A stretch of DNA of 17,622 nt from the NCBI GenBank assembly GCA_013288575.1, contig JABDBO010000018.1, forward strand, positions 1-17,622. Reading direction: 5' to 3'. Position 1 is the stretch's first letter, and each line of letters begins with the position of its first letter. Source of the stretch: Alphaproteobacteria bacterium. Lineage in GTDB: Bacteria; Pseudomonadota; Alphaproteobacteria; Rickettsiales; 21-14-0-20-44-7. The translations under genes were made by a program, and so were the position numbers. This document shows, piece after piece, positions 1 to 7,520 of this stretch. The notes beneath the pieces were generated by a model. It was given only the letters and a program-made list of their open reading frames with translations, had not been told where the DNA came from and searched no databases.

Positions 1-225
1 GTTGACGAAATATTTGACCAGTTAAAAACTTCGATAGAACAGGCTTTAACGAAAAAGCCTTTAGATCATGCTGGTTTAAGAGAATGTACGATATGGGCTT
101 TTCAAATTGGCTACAAAATTAACAAAATTTCCGATGCATCTTCATTAATTCATAAAGTTGCAAAAGCTTTTTATGATGAAAAATCCTATTCCGATGCCAT
201 AGTTCTCGTGAATGAATTGTTATAG
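1..225 (+). CDS. C-terminal part of an unrecognised helical protein (5' end outside window)
   Basis: An open frame runs from the first base to a TAG at 223-225 and gives 74 residues with no start inside the window, so this is the 3' end of a longer gene. The visible part is rich in Lys, Ala, Ile and Asp and reads as several amphipathic helices (for example ...IWAFQIGYKINKISDA...), with the feel of a helical-repeat protein. No motif was recognised. Its last 14 bases overlap the start of the 513-aa gene in another frame, so the two are probably one transcription unit with coupled translation. Base composition is A+T-rich, like the following gene. Function is unknown. Confidence 0.6.
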   Translation, partial: VDEIFDQLKTSIEQALTKKPLDHAGLRECTIWAFQIGYKINKISDASSLIHKVAKAFYDEKSYSDAIVLVNELL

Positions 226-1753
226 AAAAGTTATTGATGCTTCACTTGAAGCTACCGAAAGCGGAGTTGAAGTTTCTAAAGGGCTTTTTCAAGAGCTGGG
301 TTTAGTATCGGAATCTGATGAAGTTTCTATGGATGCTGCAGAAAAAATTATACGAAGCTTCATGTCGCCTGAATATCCCTTGGAATCTGAAAATAGTGTA
401 AAAGCCTACTTCGATGAATTCCTTCGCGCAACAAGGACTCCTGAAAATGTAAGGGTTCTAATTCGCAAGTGGCAGCAAGAATACTCTGAAGTATACAAAA
501 TGATTTTTGAAGTTACATCTCCTTTGCAGAAGTACACAACTAACGTAGTAGAAAAATGCTGCACATTAATGATTTCATTGGAGAGAGCCGCAGAAGTTAT
601 AAATGATCAAAGCCAGGGTCCAATTGATCATTCAGCAAAATTAGTGCCTGTTGGCATGGCGGCATATGCTGATGCCAAAGATAAAGTTAAGCTCGGTACA
701 AGAGATATTTTTGTTGAAGCGGCAGTTATTTTTCGTAATAACAGAACCGGCCAAACAGAGCTTATGACGGTTGACAATTCGGTTAGTGCTGAAGATATAA
801 AAATTCGCATGTTGGCTATGATTGAGCGCCACAAACCTTTTCGTGACGGAGAATATGAGGCTATTATAATTGGTGGCGCAACTGCTTTTGACGAGAAATA
901 TCTAACAAATGAATATCCAACTTATAAACATACAGCAAAAATTTTAGATGCTTGCGCAAGTTGCAATATACCTATTACTAAAGCTCAAATTTTTAATGCA
1001 GCTCAACCTACAGCTTTTGCTGTTGCTGCGCCTAAACCTGGTCAACAATTAGTTATTACAAAGTCTACGCCGGGCAAGCTTCCAGAATACGCTCCTGCTT
1101 ATAAATTTTTACGTTTATTAAATGTTGCTCATCCAAACCCAACTCAAATTAGCTTCAAAGGAGCTGGGGAATTTAATCCATTTATTATAACTACTGATAT
1201 GACACAGCTATGGAAGGGGGGGATTTCTCTTTTTGAAAGAGCTGTTTATGCAAAACATCTAATTGAACTTAATGGCTTTTTCCCTTTTGTAGCTGCCGTT
1301 TTTCTGGCGTCACGCCAACATTTTGAAGGGTTTGTAAGAACTGCAAATGACATTGTAATATGGGATGCAGTGCACAATGTTATTATTAGAGATTGCAATC
1401 AAGGTGTGCCGCTTGAAAAAAAGTTCTATGACAGGCTAATATCTAAGGTAAAAGGAAAATTAAAAGGTATTACAATTTCTGAAGACGGTATAAGCGAAGT
1501 AAAACTACAACAATTATGGCGTAAGTTTGCGGAAGCTAATTACCCTTATTCAATAGGAAAAGGTTCCAACGCATTTAATGGTGAAGTTGCAGAGGCTATG
1601 GCGGAATGCATGAGCTGGAACGATGAAACTAAGCAACTGGTTGTAGATGATGCGCAGCTTGCAAAAAATTTTGAAGCTCTCTCAGATAGAGTTAATCGCA
1701 ACCGTATTGCTGAAAATGCGCAAGCGCTAGCAGGTGGCAGAACTCCACAATAA
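212..1753 (+). CDS. Unrecognised 513-aa cytoplasmic protein; possible CheD/NTAN1-like core
   Basis: No family was recognised with confidence. There is no signal peptide or membrane segment. Residues 1-135 look mostly helical. Residues ~143-285 look alpha/beta and contain FVEAAVIFRNNRTGQ (168-181) followed by AIIIGGATAF (217-226), then a helix and a strand (NIPITKAQIF). That order loosely recalls the CheD / N-terminal-asparagine-amidohydrolase fold, but the Cys and His expected there are not visible, so it would be an inactive or very distant relative; this is inference only. The C-terminal ~230 residues are mixed and match nothing I know. The ATG at 212 overlaps the upstream gene by 14 nt and lacks a clear Shine-Dalgarno, which fits coupled translation. 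Codons are A/T-rich compared with the dehydrogenase and pur genes in the window. It converges on the ene-reductase with 5 nt between stops. Confidence 0.75.
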   Translation: MNCYRKVIDASLEATESGVEVSKGLFQELGLVSESDEVSMDAAEKIIRSFMSPEYPLESENSVKAYFDEFLRATRTPENVRVLIRKWQQEYSEVYKMIFEVTSPLQKYTTNVVEKCCTLMISLERAAEVINDQSQGPIDHSAKLVPVGMAAYADAKDKVKLGTRDIFVEAAVIFRNNRTGQTELMTVDNSVSAEDIKIRMLAMIERHKPFRDGEYEAIIIGGATAFDEKYLTNEYPTYKHTAKILDACASCNIPITKAQIFNAAQPTAFAVAAPKPGQQLVITKSTPGKLPEYAPAYKFLRLLNVAHPNPTQISFKGAGEFNPFIITTDMTQLWKGGISLFERAVYAKHLIELNGFFPFVAAVFLASRQHFEGFVRTANDIVIWDAVHNVIIRDCNQGVPLEKKFYDRLISKVKGKLKGITISEDGISEVKLQQLWRKFAEANYPYSIGKGSNAFNGEVAEAMAECMSWNDETKQLVVDDAQLAKNFEALSDRVNRNRIAENAQALAGGRTPQ

Positions 1754-1758
1754 TTCTT

Positions 1759-2820
1759 TTATGCTGCTTCTGCTAATGTTGGGTAATCGGTATAGCCGGT
1801 TTCATCCTTGGTATAAAATGTCTGCGGGTTTGGTGTGTTGAGCGGCGCGTTCAGTTTAAAGCGCTTCGGCAAATCCGGGTTGGCGATGAACAATTGGCCA
1901 AAAGCCACAGCATCCGCTTCACCTTTATCAAGCACCTGCTGCGCGGTTTCTTTTGTGAATTTTTCATTGGCAATATAAGTACCGCCAAAAGCTTTTTTAA
2001 GCTCTGGCCCAATCCGGCCTTCGCCCAAATATTCACGCGCACAAATAAATGCTAGTTTGCGTTTGCCAAGTTCACGCGCAACATAGCTGAATGTTGCCAG
2101 CGGGTTGGAATCTCCCATGCTTTGCGCATCGCCGCGCGGTGCCAAATGCATGCCAACGTGATCAGCTCCCCAAACTGAAATTACTGCATCAGTAACTTCC
2201 ATCATTAAACGAGCGCGGTTTTCGATTGAGCCGCCGTAAATATCGGTGCGTTTGTTGCTGCCATCTTGCAAGAATTGGTCGAGCAAATAACCATTCGCGC
2301 CATGAATTTCCACCATATCAAAACCAGCTTTCTTGGCGTTTTCCGCACCTTTTTTGTAAGCTTCGATAATGCCGGGAATTTCATTTAACTCCAAAGCCCG
2401 CGGCACCGGATATGGCGCTTCTGGCCGCATTTGCCGAACATGGCCTTCCGCCGCGATCGCGCTTGGTGCAACCGGCAATTCACCATTTAAAAAATTCGGA
2501 TGCGAAATTCTTCCCACATGCCATAGCTGTAATAACATTCGCCCGCCAGCATCATGGACTGCTTTTGTTATCTTTTTCCATCCCGCAACTTGCTCATCAG
2601 ACCAAATTCCCGGCGTATCAGGATAACCAACACCCATCGGCGTAACCGAAGTTGCCTCCGAGAAAATAATTCCCGCACTGGCGCGCTGCACATAATATTT
2701 TGCCATCAGATCATTAGGAATGCGCCGGTCAATTGCGTGGCAGCGGGTGAGTGGCGACATTATAATTCGGTTAGGCAAAGTGATTGCGCCAAGTTGCAAT
2801 GGGTCAAATAAGCTAGGCAT
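1759..2820 (-). CDS. Old Yellow Enzyme-family alkene reductase (NemA-like)
   Basis: This is an FMN-dependent, NAD(P)H-using ene-reductase of the TIM-barrel OYE family; relatives reduce activated C=C bonds such as enones, N-ethylmaleimide or nitro compounds in the cytoplasm. It has the usual length (353 aa) and order of motifs: an N-terminal LPNRIIMSPLTR (15-26) containing the flavin-contacting Thr, LLQLWHVGR (96-104), EIHGANGYLLDQFL (171-184) with the substrate-binding His173/Asn176 pair and proton-donor Tyr178, and IYGGSIENRAR (194-204). One difference stands out: where many members have VGxRLSP, this protein has VGMHLAP (222-228), so the usual flavin-contacting Arg is His225. The ATG is preceded by GGAGA at 2827-2831, a good ribosome site. 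It is transcribed alone, out of the palindrome-bearing spacer 2821-3051. The true substrate cannot be told from sequence. Confidence 0.93.
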   Translation of the reverse strand: MPSLFDPLQLGAITLPNRIIMSPLTRCHAIDRRIPNDLMAKYYVQRASAGIIFSEATSVTPMGVGYPDTPGIWSDEQVAGWKKITKAVHDAGGRMLLQLWHVGRISHPNFLNGELPVAPSAIAAEGHVRQMRPEAPYPVPRALELNEIPGIIEAYKKGAENAKKAGFDMVEIHGANGYLLDQFLQDGSNKRTDIYGGSIENRARLMMEVTDAVISVWGADHVGMHLAPRGDAQSMGDSNPLATFSYVARELGKRKLAFICAREYLGEGRIGPELKKAFGGTYIANEKFTKETAQQVLDKGEADAVAFGQLFIANPDLPKRFKLNAPLNTPNPQTFYTKDETGYTDYPTLAEAA

Positions 2821-2886
2821 AAAATATCTCCGTTTTTTGAGTTATTATAATTAAGAGAGCTATTTCGACAATTCAATAACTATATT

Positions 2887-2963
2887 GCGCGCACCTCTTG
2901 AACTAGAAGGATTGGTACTCAATGTACCAATCCTTCGCGCTTCAAGCCCCATAGGGTGCGCGC
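2887..2963. repeat. Nested palindrome (three stacked inverted repeats) in the spacer between ene-reductase and DUF1489
   Basis: Three inverted repeats are nested around one centre. The inner is AAGGATTGGTAC (2907-2918) with GTACCAATCCTT (2924-2935), a perfect 12-bp stem on a 5-nt loop. The middle is CTTGAA (2897-2902) with TTCAAG (2941-2946). The outer is GCGCGCACC (2887-2895) with GGTGCGCGC (2955-2963). It sits between two divergent genes, so it is not a simple shared terminator, and there is no T-run after it. It could be a small palindromic mobile element, a structured leader of either gene, or an operator. Confidence 0.75.
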
Positions 2964-3051
2964 TGTATTTGCTTTGCAAACACTCAAAAATGAACGTTGC
3001 GAGACGCTTTGCTATTGTATTTTTATTCTTTAAATTGATATTCTTAAACTA

Positions 3052-3459
3052 ATGACAGTCAATATCATAAAACTTTGCGTTGGCGCAGATTCAATCGAAG
3101 AACTGGCAGATTGGCAGAAGAAGCGCTATGCCAAAGAAAAATATGCCATGCACATCACTCGCCAAACACCGAAACGCGCAGAAAAAGTGCTGGATGGCGG
3201 CTCGCTTTATTGGGTTATCAACGGATTTATTTCTGTGCGGCAAAAAATTATGGATTTGCGCGAAGTAGACAAAAACGGCATTCCCTCATGCGGTATTATG
3301 CTCGATAAAAAACTGGTGCGAGTTGAGCCGCGCCCACGCAAAGCCTTCCAGGGCTGGCGTTATTTCGAAGTTGGTGATGTGCCAAAAGATTTGGACACCA
3401 AAAACATGGATATGGATGATAAGCTATTGCGCAAACTCGCCGAGCTTGGCCTGGTTTAG
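3052..3459 (+). CDS. DUF1489 family protein
   Basis: This is a small soluble protein (135 aa, normal for the family) matching the DUF1489 family, which is largely confined to Alphaproteobacteria and has no established function. The pattern seen is HxTRxxPKRAEKxLDGGSLYWVIxGxIxVRQKI in the middle (HITRQTPKRAEK, 34-45; LDGGSLYWVINGFI, 47-60), then CGIMLDKKLVRVEP (80-93) and the FQGWRYFEVGDVPKDL block (99-114). I see no clear Shine-Dalgarno ahead of the ATG. The gene converges with the YceI-like gene and only one base separates the two ends, so no terminator fits between them. It supports the alphaproteobacterial assignment of the window. Confidence 0.93.
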   Translation: MTVNIIKLCVGADSIEELADWQKKRYAKEKYAMHITRQTPKRAEKVLDGGSLYWVINGFISVRQKIMDLREVDKNGIPSCGIMLDKKLVRVEPRPRKAFQGWRYFEVGDVPKDLDTKNMDMDDKLLRKLAELGLV

Positions 3460-3460
3460 C

Positions 3461-4093
3461 TTATTTAGCAGCAGGCAACGCCGGGCCTTTAAACTCGGTT
3501 TCAATCGTTACGCTTACTTCATCGCCAACGCCCATATTGCTGCCTGGCTGCGGAATTCCGTATGAAACGCCAAAGTCAGAACGTTTGAAAGTGCCATGCG
3601 CGGAAAAACCAGCGCGCGCATTCGGATCCATTCCCGGCAAGCCTTTCCAACCGCCGTTGAAAACCGCATCCAAAACTATCGGTTTGGTAACACCGTGCAA
3701 TGTAAGATTGCCAGTGATTTTCGCATTATTGCCGCTCACTTCAATTTTAGTTGATTTGAAAGTTATTTGCGGGAAAGCCGCTGTATCAAGCCAGTTTTTA
3801 CCGAGCAATTCATCTTTAAAACCAGCTGGCGGAGTTGGCAGATCAAGTGAGCGCGGGTCAATCGTCACTTCCAATTTCGCATTTTCAGGATGCGCCGGAT
3901 CAAGGTTCAGCTTGGCATCAAACTGCTTGAATTGCGCGGTATAGTTAGAAAAACTCATATGGCTTAGCCTAAACACCAGCGTCGAATGCGCGTGGTCGGT
4001 AGTATATTCACCTGCCGGAACATCGGGAGCTGCCGCATTGGCATTGGTGAAGGTGAGGAGTGTCGTGAGGACGAGGGTGATGATGGTTTTCAT
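3461..4093 (-). CDS. YceI family periplasmic protein
   Basis: A secreted lipocalin-like beta-barrel protein of the YceI family, whose relatives bind long isoprenoid or other amphiphilic molecules in the periplasm; the ligand here is unknown. The first ~20 residues form a signal peptide (MKTIITLVLTTLLTF, then a likely cut after Ala-Asn-Ala). The family pattern follows: an opening DHAHSTLVFRLSHMSFSNY (33-51) resembling the usual D..HS.i.F...H, then LDTAAFPQITFKST, the ITGNLTLHGVTKPI strand pair, FSAHGTFKRSDFGV and a final VGDEVSVTIETEF. The ATG has AGGAG just upstream (4097-4105), a strong ribosome site. It is the downstream member of a pair with the secreted unknown at 4110-4589, 16 nt apart, so they may be co-transcribed. 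Confidence 0.93.
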   Translation of the reverse strand: MKTIITLVLTTLLTFTNANAAAPDVPAGEYTTDHAHSTLVFRLSHMSFSNYTAQFKQFDAKLNLDPAHPENAKLEVTIDPRSLDLPTPPAGFKDELLGKNWLDTAAFPQITFKSTKIEVSGNNAKITGNLTLHGVTKPIVLDAVFNGGWKGLPGMDPNARAGFSAHGTFKRSDFGVSYGIPQPGSNMGVGDEVSVTIETEFKGPALPAAK

Positions 4094-4109
4094 ATTAAGG
4101 CTCCTGTAA

Positions 4110-4589
4110 TTAATTTTTAATATTAAATGTTATTTGAAATGTCAGTTTTTTAGTTTTGCTTTTTAGCGGCGGTAATTTTTTAATTTCATCGTAATAATTC
4201 TGTAAAAGTTTCTCCGATATATTGCCTTGGCGGGAAATAGAAAATTTTGGATTGTCTATACTGTTTAATTCGATTTGAGTTATTATTTGCCCATTTCCAC
4301 CGTATTTATCTACCTGCTTGTTCAAAATTCTTTCTATAGACCTAATATAATTAGACAAAGTTGGCGCGTTAATTTCTTCAAAGTCGCTTTGCGCGGAAAG
4401 TAATCTAATTTCATAGTCAACTTTTGCTGAATCAATTTCTGGAGATTGTGAAGAATCGTCTGGAGTATATTTAACCCATTTATCTGCTACATAATCTTTT
4501 CCATCTACAGGGTCGTGATAAACCTCGGCTGCTTGCGACGTAATGCTACATAAACCGAAAGTAAGAGAAAATATTATAATTTTGCGCAT
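4110..4589 (-). CDS. Secreted unknown protein, possible TonB-C-like end
   Basis: A 159-aa protein with a clear signal peptide (MRKIIIFSLTFGLCSITSQA, likely cut near residue 20). The mature N-terminus, YHDPVDGKDYVADKWVKY, suggests a surface or periplasmic protein. The last ~70 residues show a strand (GQIITQIELNS), an SxxG turn (SISRQGN), a helix with IKKLPPL, and a closing strand LTFQITFNI. This arrangement resembles the TonB/TolA C-terminal fold, but there is no N-terminal membrane anchor or proline-rich linker, so it would be a free-standing domain; this is inference. It ends 16 nt before the YceI-like gene. Base composition is more A+T-rich than its neighbours. Not recognised as a named family. 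Confidence 0.75.
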   Translation of the reverse strand: MRKIIIFSLTFGLCSITSQAAEVYHDPVDGKDYVADKWVKYTPDDSSQSPEIDSAKVDYEIRLLSAQSDFEEINAPTLSNYIRSIERILNKQVDKYGGNGQIITQIELNSIDNPKFSISRQGNISEKLLQNYYDEIKKLPPLKSKTKKLTFQITFNIKN

Positions 4590-4629
4590 ATTTTTTATTG
4601 TCTATTTCTGCATAATAAAGTCAAGAGGG

Positions 4630-6237
4630 CTATTTGTTTAAAATATCCAACCCCACCGCTTCGGCAACCTTTATCCCATCCACACCGGCCGATAAAATTC
4701 CGCCTGCATAGCCAGCGCCTTCGCCGGCCGGATATAAGCCGCGCGTGTTTAAGCTCTGAAAACTCTCATCACGTTTAATCCGAATTGGCGATGATGTGCG
4801 CGTTTCAACCGCGGTCAGCACAGCATCATTCATATCATAGCCTTTTATCTGGCGGCCAAAAGCGGGCAGGGCTTCGCGAATTGCTTCAATCACAAAGCTT
4901 GGCATAAACTCTGCCAAATTCGTTGGCGTAACGCCTGGTTTATATGACGGAATCACATCTCCCAAATGAGTTGAAGCCACGCCTTTGATAAAATCCCCAA
5001 CCAATTGCGCCGGCGCGGCATAGTTCGAACCACCAGCGATAAATGCTGCGGATTCCAGCTTCCGCTGCAAATCAATCCCTGCTAGTGGCGAACCCGGATA
5101 ATCAACTTCCGGCGTAATGCCAACAACTATGCCAGAATTTGCATTGCGTTCAGCGCGCGAATATTGGCTCATGCCGTTGGTCACCACGCGGCCCTCTTCC
5201 GAAGTTGCCGCAACCACAGTTCCGCCCGGGCACATGCAAAAACTGTAAACATCACGCCCATTTGATGCGTGGTGCACCAGTTTATAATCAGCTGCGCCTA
5301 AAATTGGGTTGCCAGCACAAGCGCCAAAACGCGCAACATCAATTAGTGATTGCGGGTGCTCGATGCGAAAACCAATCGAAAATGGTTTGGCTTCAATATA
5401 AACGCCGCGCTCATGCAAAACCTGGAACGTATCGCGCGAAGAATGGCCGATTGCCAGCACAACATGGTCAGTTTCGATATGTTCGCCATTTTCAAGAATC
5501 ACTCCGCGCATTTGCCGGTTTGCATCGATATCAAAATCCACCACGCGGTTTTCAAAACGATATTCTCCACCAAGCTCGGTGATAGTCTGGCGCATATTTT
5601 CTACCATTTTTACTAAACGGAATGTGCCGATATGCGGGTGCGCCTCGGTTAAAATTTCTTCCGGCGCTTCGGCTTTGACGAATTCGGTCAGCACTTTGCG
5701 GCCCAGATATCGCGGGTCTTTGATTTGGCTATATAGCTTTCCATCCGAGAAAGTTCCCGCGCCGCCTTCACCAAACTGCACGTTTGATTCAGTGTTGAGC
5801 TTGGATTTTCGCCACAAACCCCAGGTATCTTTCGTCCGCTCGCGCACAACTTTGCCGCGCTCTAATATTATCGGCTTAAAACCCATTTGCGCTAAAAGTA
5901 ACGCCGCAAACAGCCCGCACGGCCCAGCGCCGATTACGATTGGGCGTTTGAATGGTGTCGATGGTGCTTTCGCCACGAATTTATATTCCATATCCGGCGT
6001 TGGTTTGACATCCTTATCGCGCGCGAATTTCTTTAAGATTGCCGCCTCATTTTTCACTTCGACATCAAGCGTATAAATCAGCAAAATCGCAGGTTTTTTG
6101 CGCGCGTCATGCGCCCGACGAAAGATTTTGCAGGAAACCAAGTCACGCTCCGTGATTTTGAGTTTGGCCAGCGCGGCTTTTTCAATAGCTTCGGGCGCGT
6201 GGTCAAGCGGCAGTTTTATTTCAGTTAAGCGGATCAT
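4630..6237 (-). CDS. FAD-dependent dehydrogenase, COG2509 family
   Basis: A large cytoplasmic flavoprotein of the COG2509 group, widespread NAD(P)/FAD-dependent oxidoreductases whose substrate is not established. An N-terminal ~90-residue domain (MIRLTEIKLPLDHAPEAI...) precedes the FAD fold. The dinucleotide-binding motif VIGAGPCGLFAALLL is at 101-115, then ILERG (124-128), the family signature FGEGGAGTFSDGKL (155-168), and a C-terminal LYPAGEGAGYAGGILSAGVDGI that closes the FAD site. I chose the ATG at 6237 (MIRLTEIKLPL, 535 aa), which matches how family members begin; an in-frame TTG at 6267 would add ten residues with no family support. No strong ribosome site is visible before either. It is not in a tight operon: 40 nt separate it from the gene downstream and ~60 nt from the gene upstream. 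Confidence 0.9.
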   Translation of the reverse strand: MIRLTEIKLPLDHAPEAIEKAALAKLKITERDLVSCKIFRRAHDARKKPAILLIYTLDVEVKNEAAILKKFARDKDVKPTPDMEYKFVAKAPSTPFKRPIVIGAGPCGLFAALLLAQMGFKPIILERGKVVRERTKDTWGLWRKSKLNTESNVQFGEGGAGTFSDGKLYSQIKDPRYLGRKVLTEFVKAEAPEEILTEAHPHIGTFRLVKMVENMRQTITELGGEYRFENRVVDFDIDANRQMRGVILENGEHIETDHVVLAIGHSSRDTFQVLHERGVYIEAKPFSIGFRIEHPQSLIDVARFGACAGNPILGAADYKLVHHASNGRDVYSFCMCPGGTVVAATSEEGRVVTNGMSQYSRAERNANSGIVVGITPEVDYPGSPLAGIDLQRKLESAAFIAGGSNYAAPAQLVGDFIKGVASTHLGDVIPSYKPGVTPTNLAEFMPSFVIEAIREALPAFGRQIKGYDMNDAVLTAVETRTSSPIRIKRDESFQSLNTRGLYPAGEGAGYAGGILSAGVDGIKVAEAVGLDILNK

Positions 6238-6296
6238 GCTGGGGTTATAAAGTAGACGCCAGCCCAAGGCAATAATTATGCATGTGGGTTACGGAT

Positions 6297-6560
6297 TTAC
6301 AGATCCCATTTAACGCCTTCGGCCGATATATTTAATACCGATACTCGCGACAATTGTCCCCATGGCTTTGTTGAATTATCAAATTCAACGATTTCATATC
6401 TTCTGCCACAATTCTTCCAATTAGTGCAAGGGGCTTTATTAGGTTCAGCATCCCATGAGATGCCTGCTCGCACTTTTAATTCCTGCAAGGCCTCTTCATA
6501 ACTAGCAAACTGCCCATGCGATTCTCCGTGCGCTTCATCTTCAATTAAAAAAATGCTCAT
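6297..6560 (-). CDS. Small conserved protein of unknown function (87 aa)
   Basis: A short soluble protein that I recognise as a conserved hypothetical type seen in various bacteria, without known function. Its recurring features are an IEDEAHGESHGQF start (6-18), a central WDxxPNKAPCTNWKNCGRRYEIVEFD (36-61) with two Cys spaced six apart (CTNWKNC), and a closing LNISAEGVKW. The Cys pair plus the Gly-Arg-Arg-Tyr-Glu stretch could be a metal-binding or structural site; that is a guess. It lies on the same strand as its neighbours, with ~60-75 nt on each side, so it may be transcribed alone. Confidence 0.8.
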   Translation of the reverse strand: MSIFLIEDEAHGESHGQFASYEEALQELKVRAGISWDAEPNKAPCTNWKNCGRRYEIVEFDNSTKPWGQLSRVSVLNISAEGVKWDL

Positions 6561-6634
6561 GGAATTATTTTTATTATTGCTGCTGTAAAAATGGAAGTGT
6601 TTTTTAAATGGCCAAAGGCTGCCAATCTGGTTGG

Positions 6635-7192
6635 TTAGTATTTACTTTGGTATATACAACCTGATTCAAGATAATCGATAAAATAAAAATTCTTCTCTAA
6701 TTTTATAAGAGTAGCGCATTTATTGGTTTTGTAGAGCTTTTCAGTTTCATCTCCTTCATCATAAACTATGTTATAAGATCCGCAAGCGCTCGCAACCATG
6801 CCATAACCACCTACATAAAATGATTTTACAATAGGTTTTCCGGGTATACGAGGTTCTTTTGCAATTTGCTGCATATATGATGGTTTATGCACTTGGAGAT
6901 AAATCCACAAAGGAATGTGGGTTATATGAAGCATAGCCAGAATTGCAACTCCTGCTAACGGAGAAACTAAAATTGATAATGCTGCAATTAGGCGTTTTTT
7001 AAATAAATTGATAATCAGGGCAATTACGCAAAAAAATAGCAAGGCACCGCCGCAAGGAACTGCTAAAAATACAGAGAGGATTTCTGCTCCGTTATAGCTA
7101 GGAAAAAATTTTAAGATAATGAACGGGAAGAAAAATATTAACCATGCGTAGGTATATCCTAATGCAAATCTGTCTATTTTTTCATTTTCCAT
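6635..7192 (-). CDS. Unknown membrane protein with C-terminal soluble domain
   Basis: A 185-aa protein not recognised as a named family. The first 100 residues hold about three membrane helices (approx. 13-30, 37-63, 67-100), joined by short loops with a Lys/Arg pair (FKKR, 64-67) that suggests a cytoplasmic loop there. The last ~80 residues are soluble and contain three cysteines (137, 159, 179), giving the look of a small beta-rich domain held by a disulfide: VGGYGMVASACGSYNIVYDE, then NKCATLI and ESGCIY. A+T-rich compared with the dehydrogenase gene. It starts just downstream, in its own direction of transcription, of the tRNA-Ser copy region. Confidence 0.72.
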   Translation of the reverse strand: MENEKIDRFALGYTYAWLIFFFPFIILKFFPSYNGAEILSVFLAVPCGGALLFFCVIALIINLFKKRLIAALSILVSPLAGVAILAMLHITHIPLWIYLQVHKPSYMQQIAKEPRIPGKPIVKSFYVGGYGMVASACGSYNIVYDEGDETEKLYKTNKCATLIKLEKNFYFIDYLESGCIYQSKY

Positions 7193-7208
7193 TTTAGTTC
7201 TTTTTTAG

Positions 7209-7229
7209 TGGCGGAGGGGATGGGATTCG
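7209..7229 (-). repeat. Copy of the tRNA-Ser 3' end (attachment-site-like)
   Basis: These 21 bases are identical to 7360-7380, the CCA end, acceptor 3' strand and part of the T-arm of tRNA-Ser. The match stops abruptly in the T-loop. A partial copy of a tRNA 3' end downstream of the intact tRNA is what integration by a tRNA-targeting integrase leaves behind. Here only 130 bp separate the two copies and no integrase is present, so this would be a remnant. Confidence 0.8.
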
Positions 7230-7310
7230 CGCGGGAGCTTTAGCTCCCTTCCGTTGTCTCGGCCTATTAGCCTCGGCTTCGAACTACGTTCTCACCCACA
7301 TCACAATTCT

Positions 7311-7356
7311 ACAATAAATAAGGCTGCGCTGTTGCGCATACAGCCTAATTTATTGT
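7311..7356 (-). terminator. Long hairpin immediately 3' of tRNA-Ser
   Basis: ACAATAAATAAGGCTG (7311-7326) pairs with CAGCCTAATTTATTGT (7341-7356) with one mismatch, and the enclosed bases add a TGCGC/GCGCA stem on a 4-nt loop. It begins 3 nt after the encoded CCA of the tRNA. A terminator or a 3'-processing signal is the natural reading, but no run of T follows it on the minus strand, so the role is uncertain. Confidence 0.55.
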
Positions 7357-7359
7357 AAA

Positions 7360-7451
7360 TGGCGGAGGGGATGGGATTCGAACCCACGATACAGTTTAAC
7401 CCGTATACCAGTTTAGCAAACTAGCGCCTTCAGCCTCTCGGCCACCCCTCC
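7360..7451 (-). tRNA. tRNA-Ser(GCU)
   Basis: The minus strand reads GGAGGGG-TGGCCGAG at the 5' end and pairs this 7-bp acceptor stem with CCCCTCC, followed by discriminator G and an encoded CCA. The anticodon loop TTGCTAA sits on an AGT/ACT-closed stem, giving anticodon GCU (7415-7417), which reads AGC/AGU serine codons. The long variable arm and the discriminator G are typical of serine tRNAs. The T-arm is GTGGGTTCGAATCCCAT. Length is 92 nt including CCA. No obvious promoter was identified on its 5' side, where a degenerate copy of its own 5' end is found. Confidence 0.97.
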
Positions 7452-7520
7452 GCATTTTACTTCACCCAGAACACCCGGCTGAAGGCTTTTTTAAGTGTCT
7501 GCTCACTTTGTTCGTAGCGG

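Noticed and set aside
5139..6076. Long plus-strand open frames (up to 165 codons) opposite the COG2509 gene
   Set aside because: They are shadows of a well-conserved minus-strand gene and have no start signals or recognisable motifs.
6238..6267. TTG start giving ten extra residues to the COG2509 protein
   Set aside because: The ATG at 6237 begins with the family's usual N-terminus; the extra residues have no support.
7230..7359. A genomic island between the two tRNA 3' copies
   Set aside because: Only 130 bp, no gene and no integrase; at most a scar.
7426..7492. GCCTTCAGCC/GGCTGAAGGC plus T6 as a plus-strand terminator
   Set aside because: The first arm is inside the tRNA gene, the loop is ~40 nt, and no plus-strand transcript is expected to reach it.
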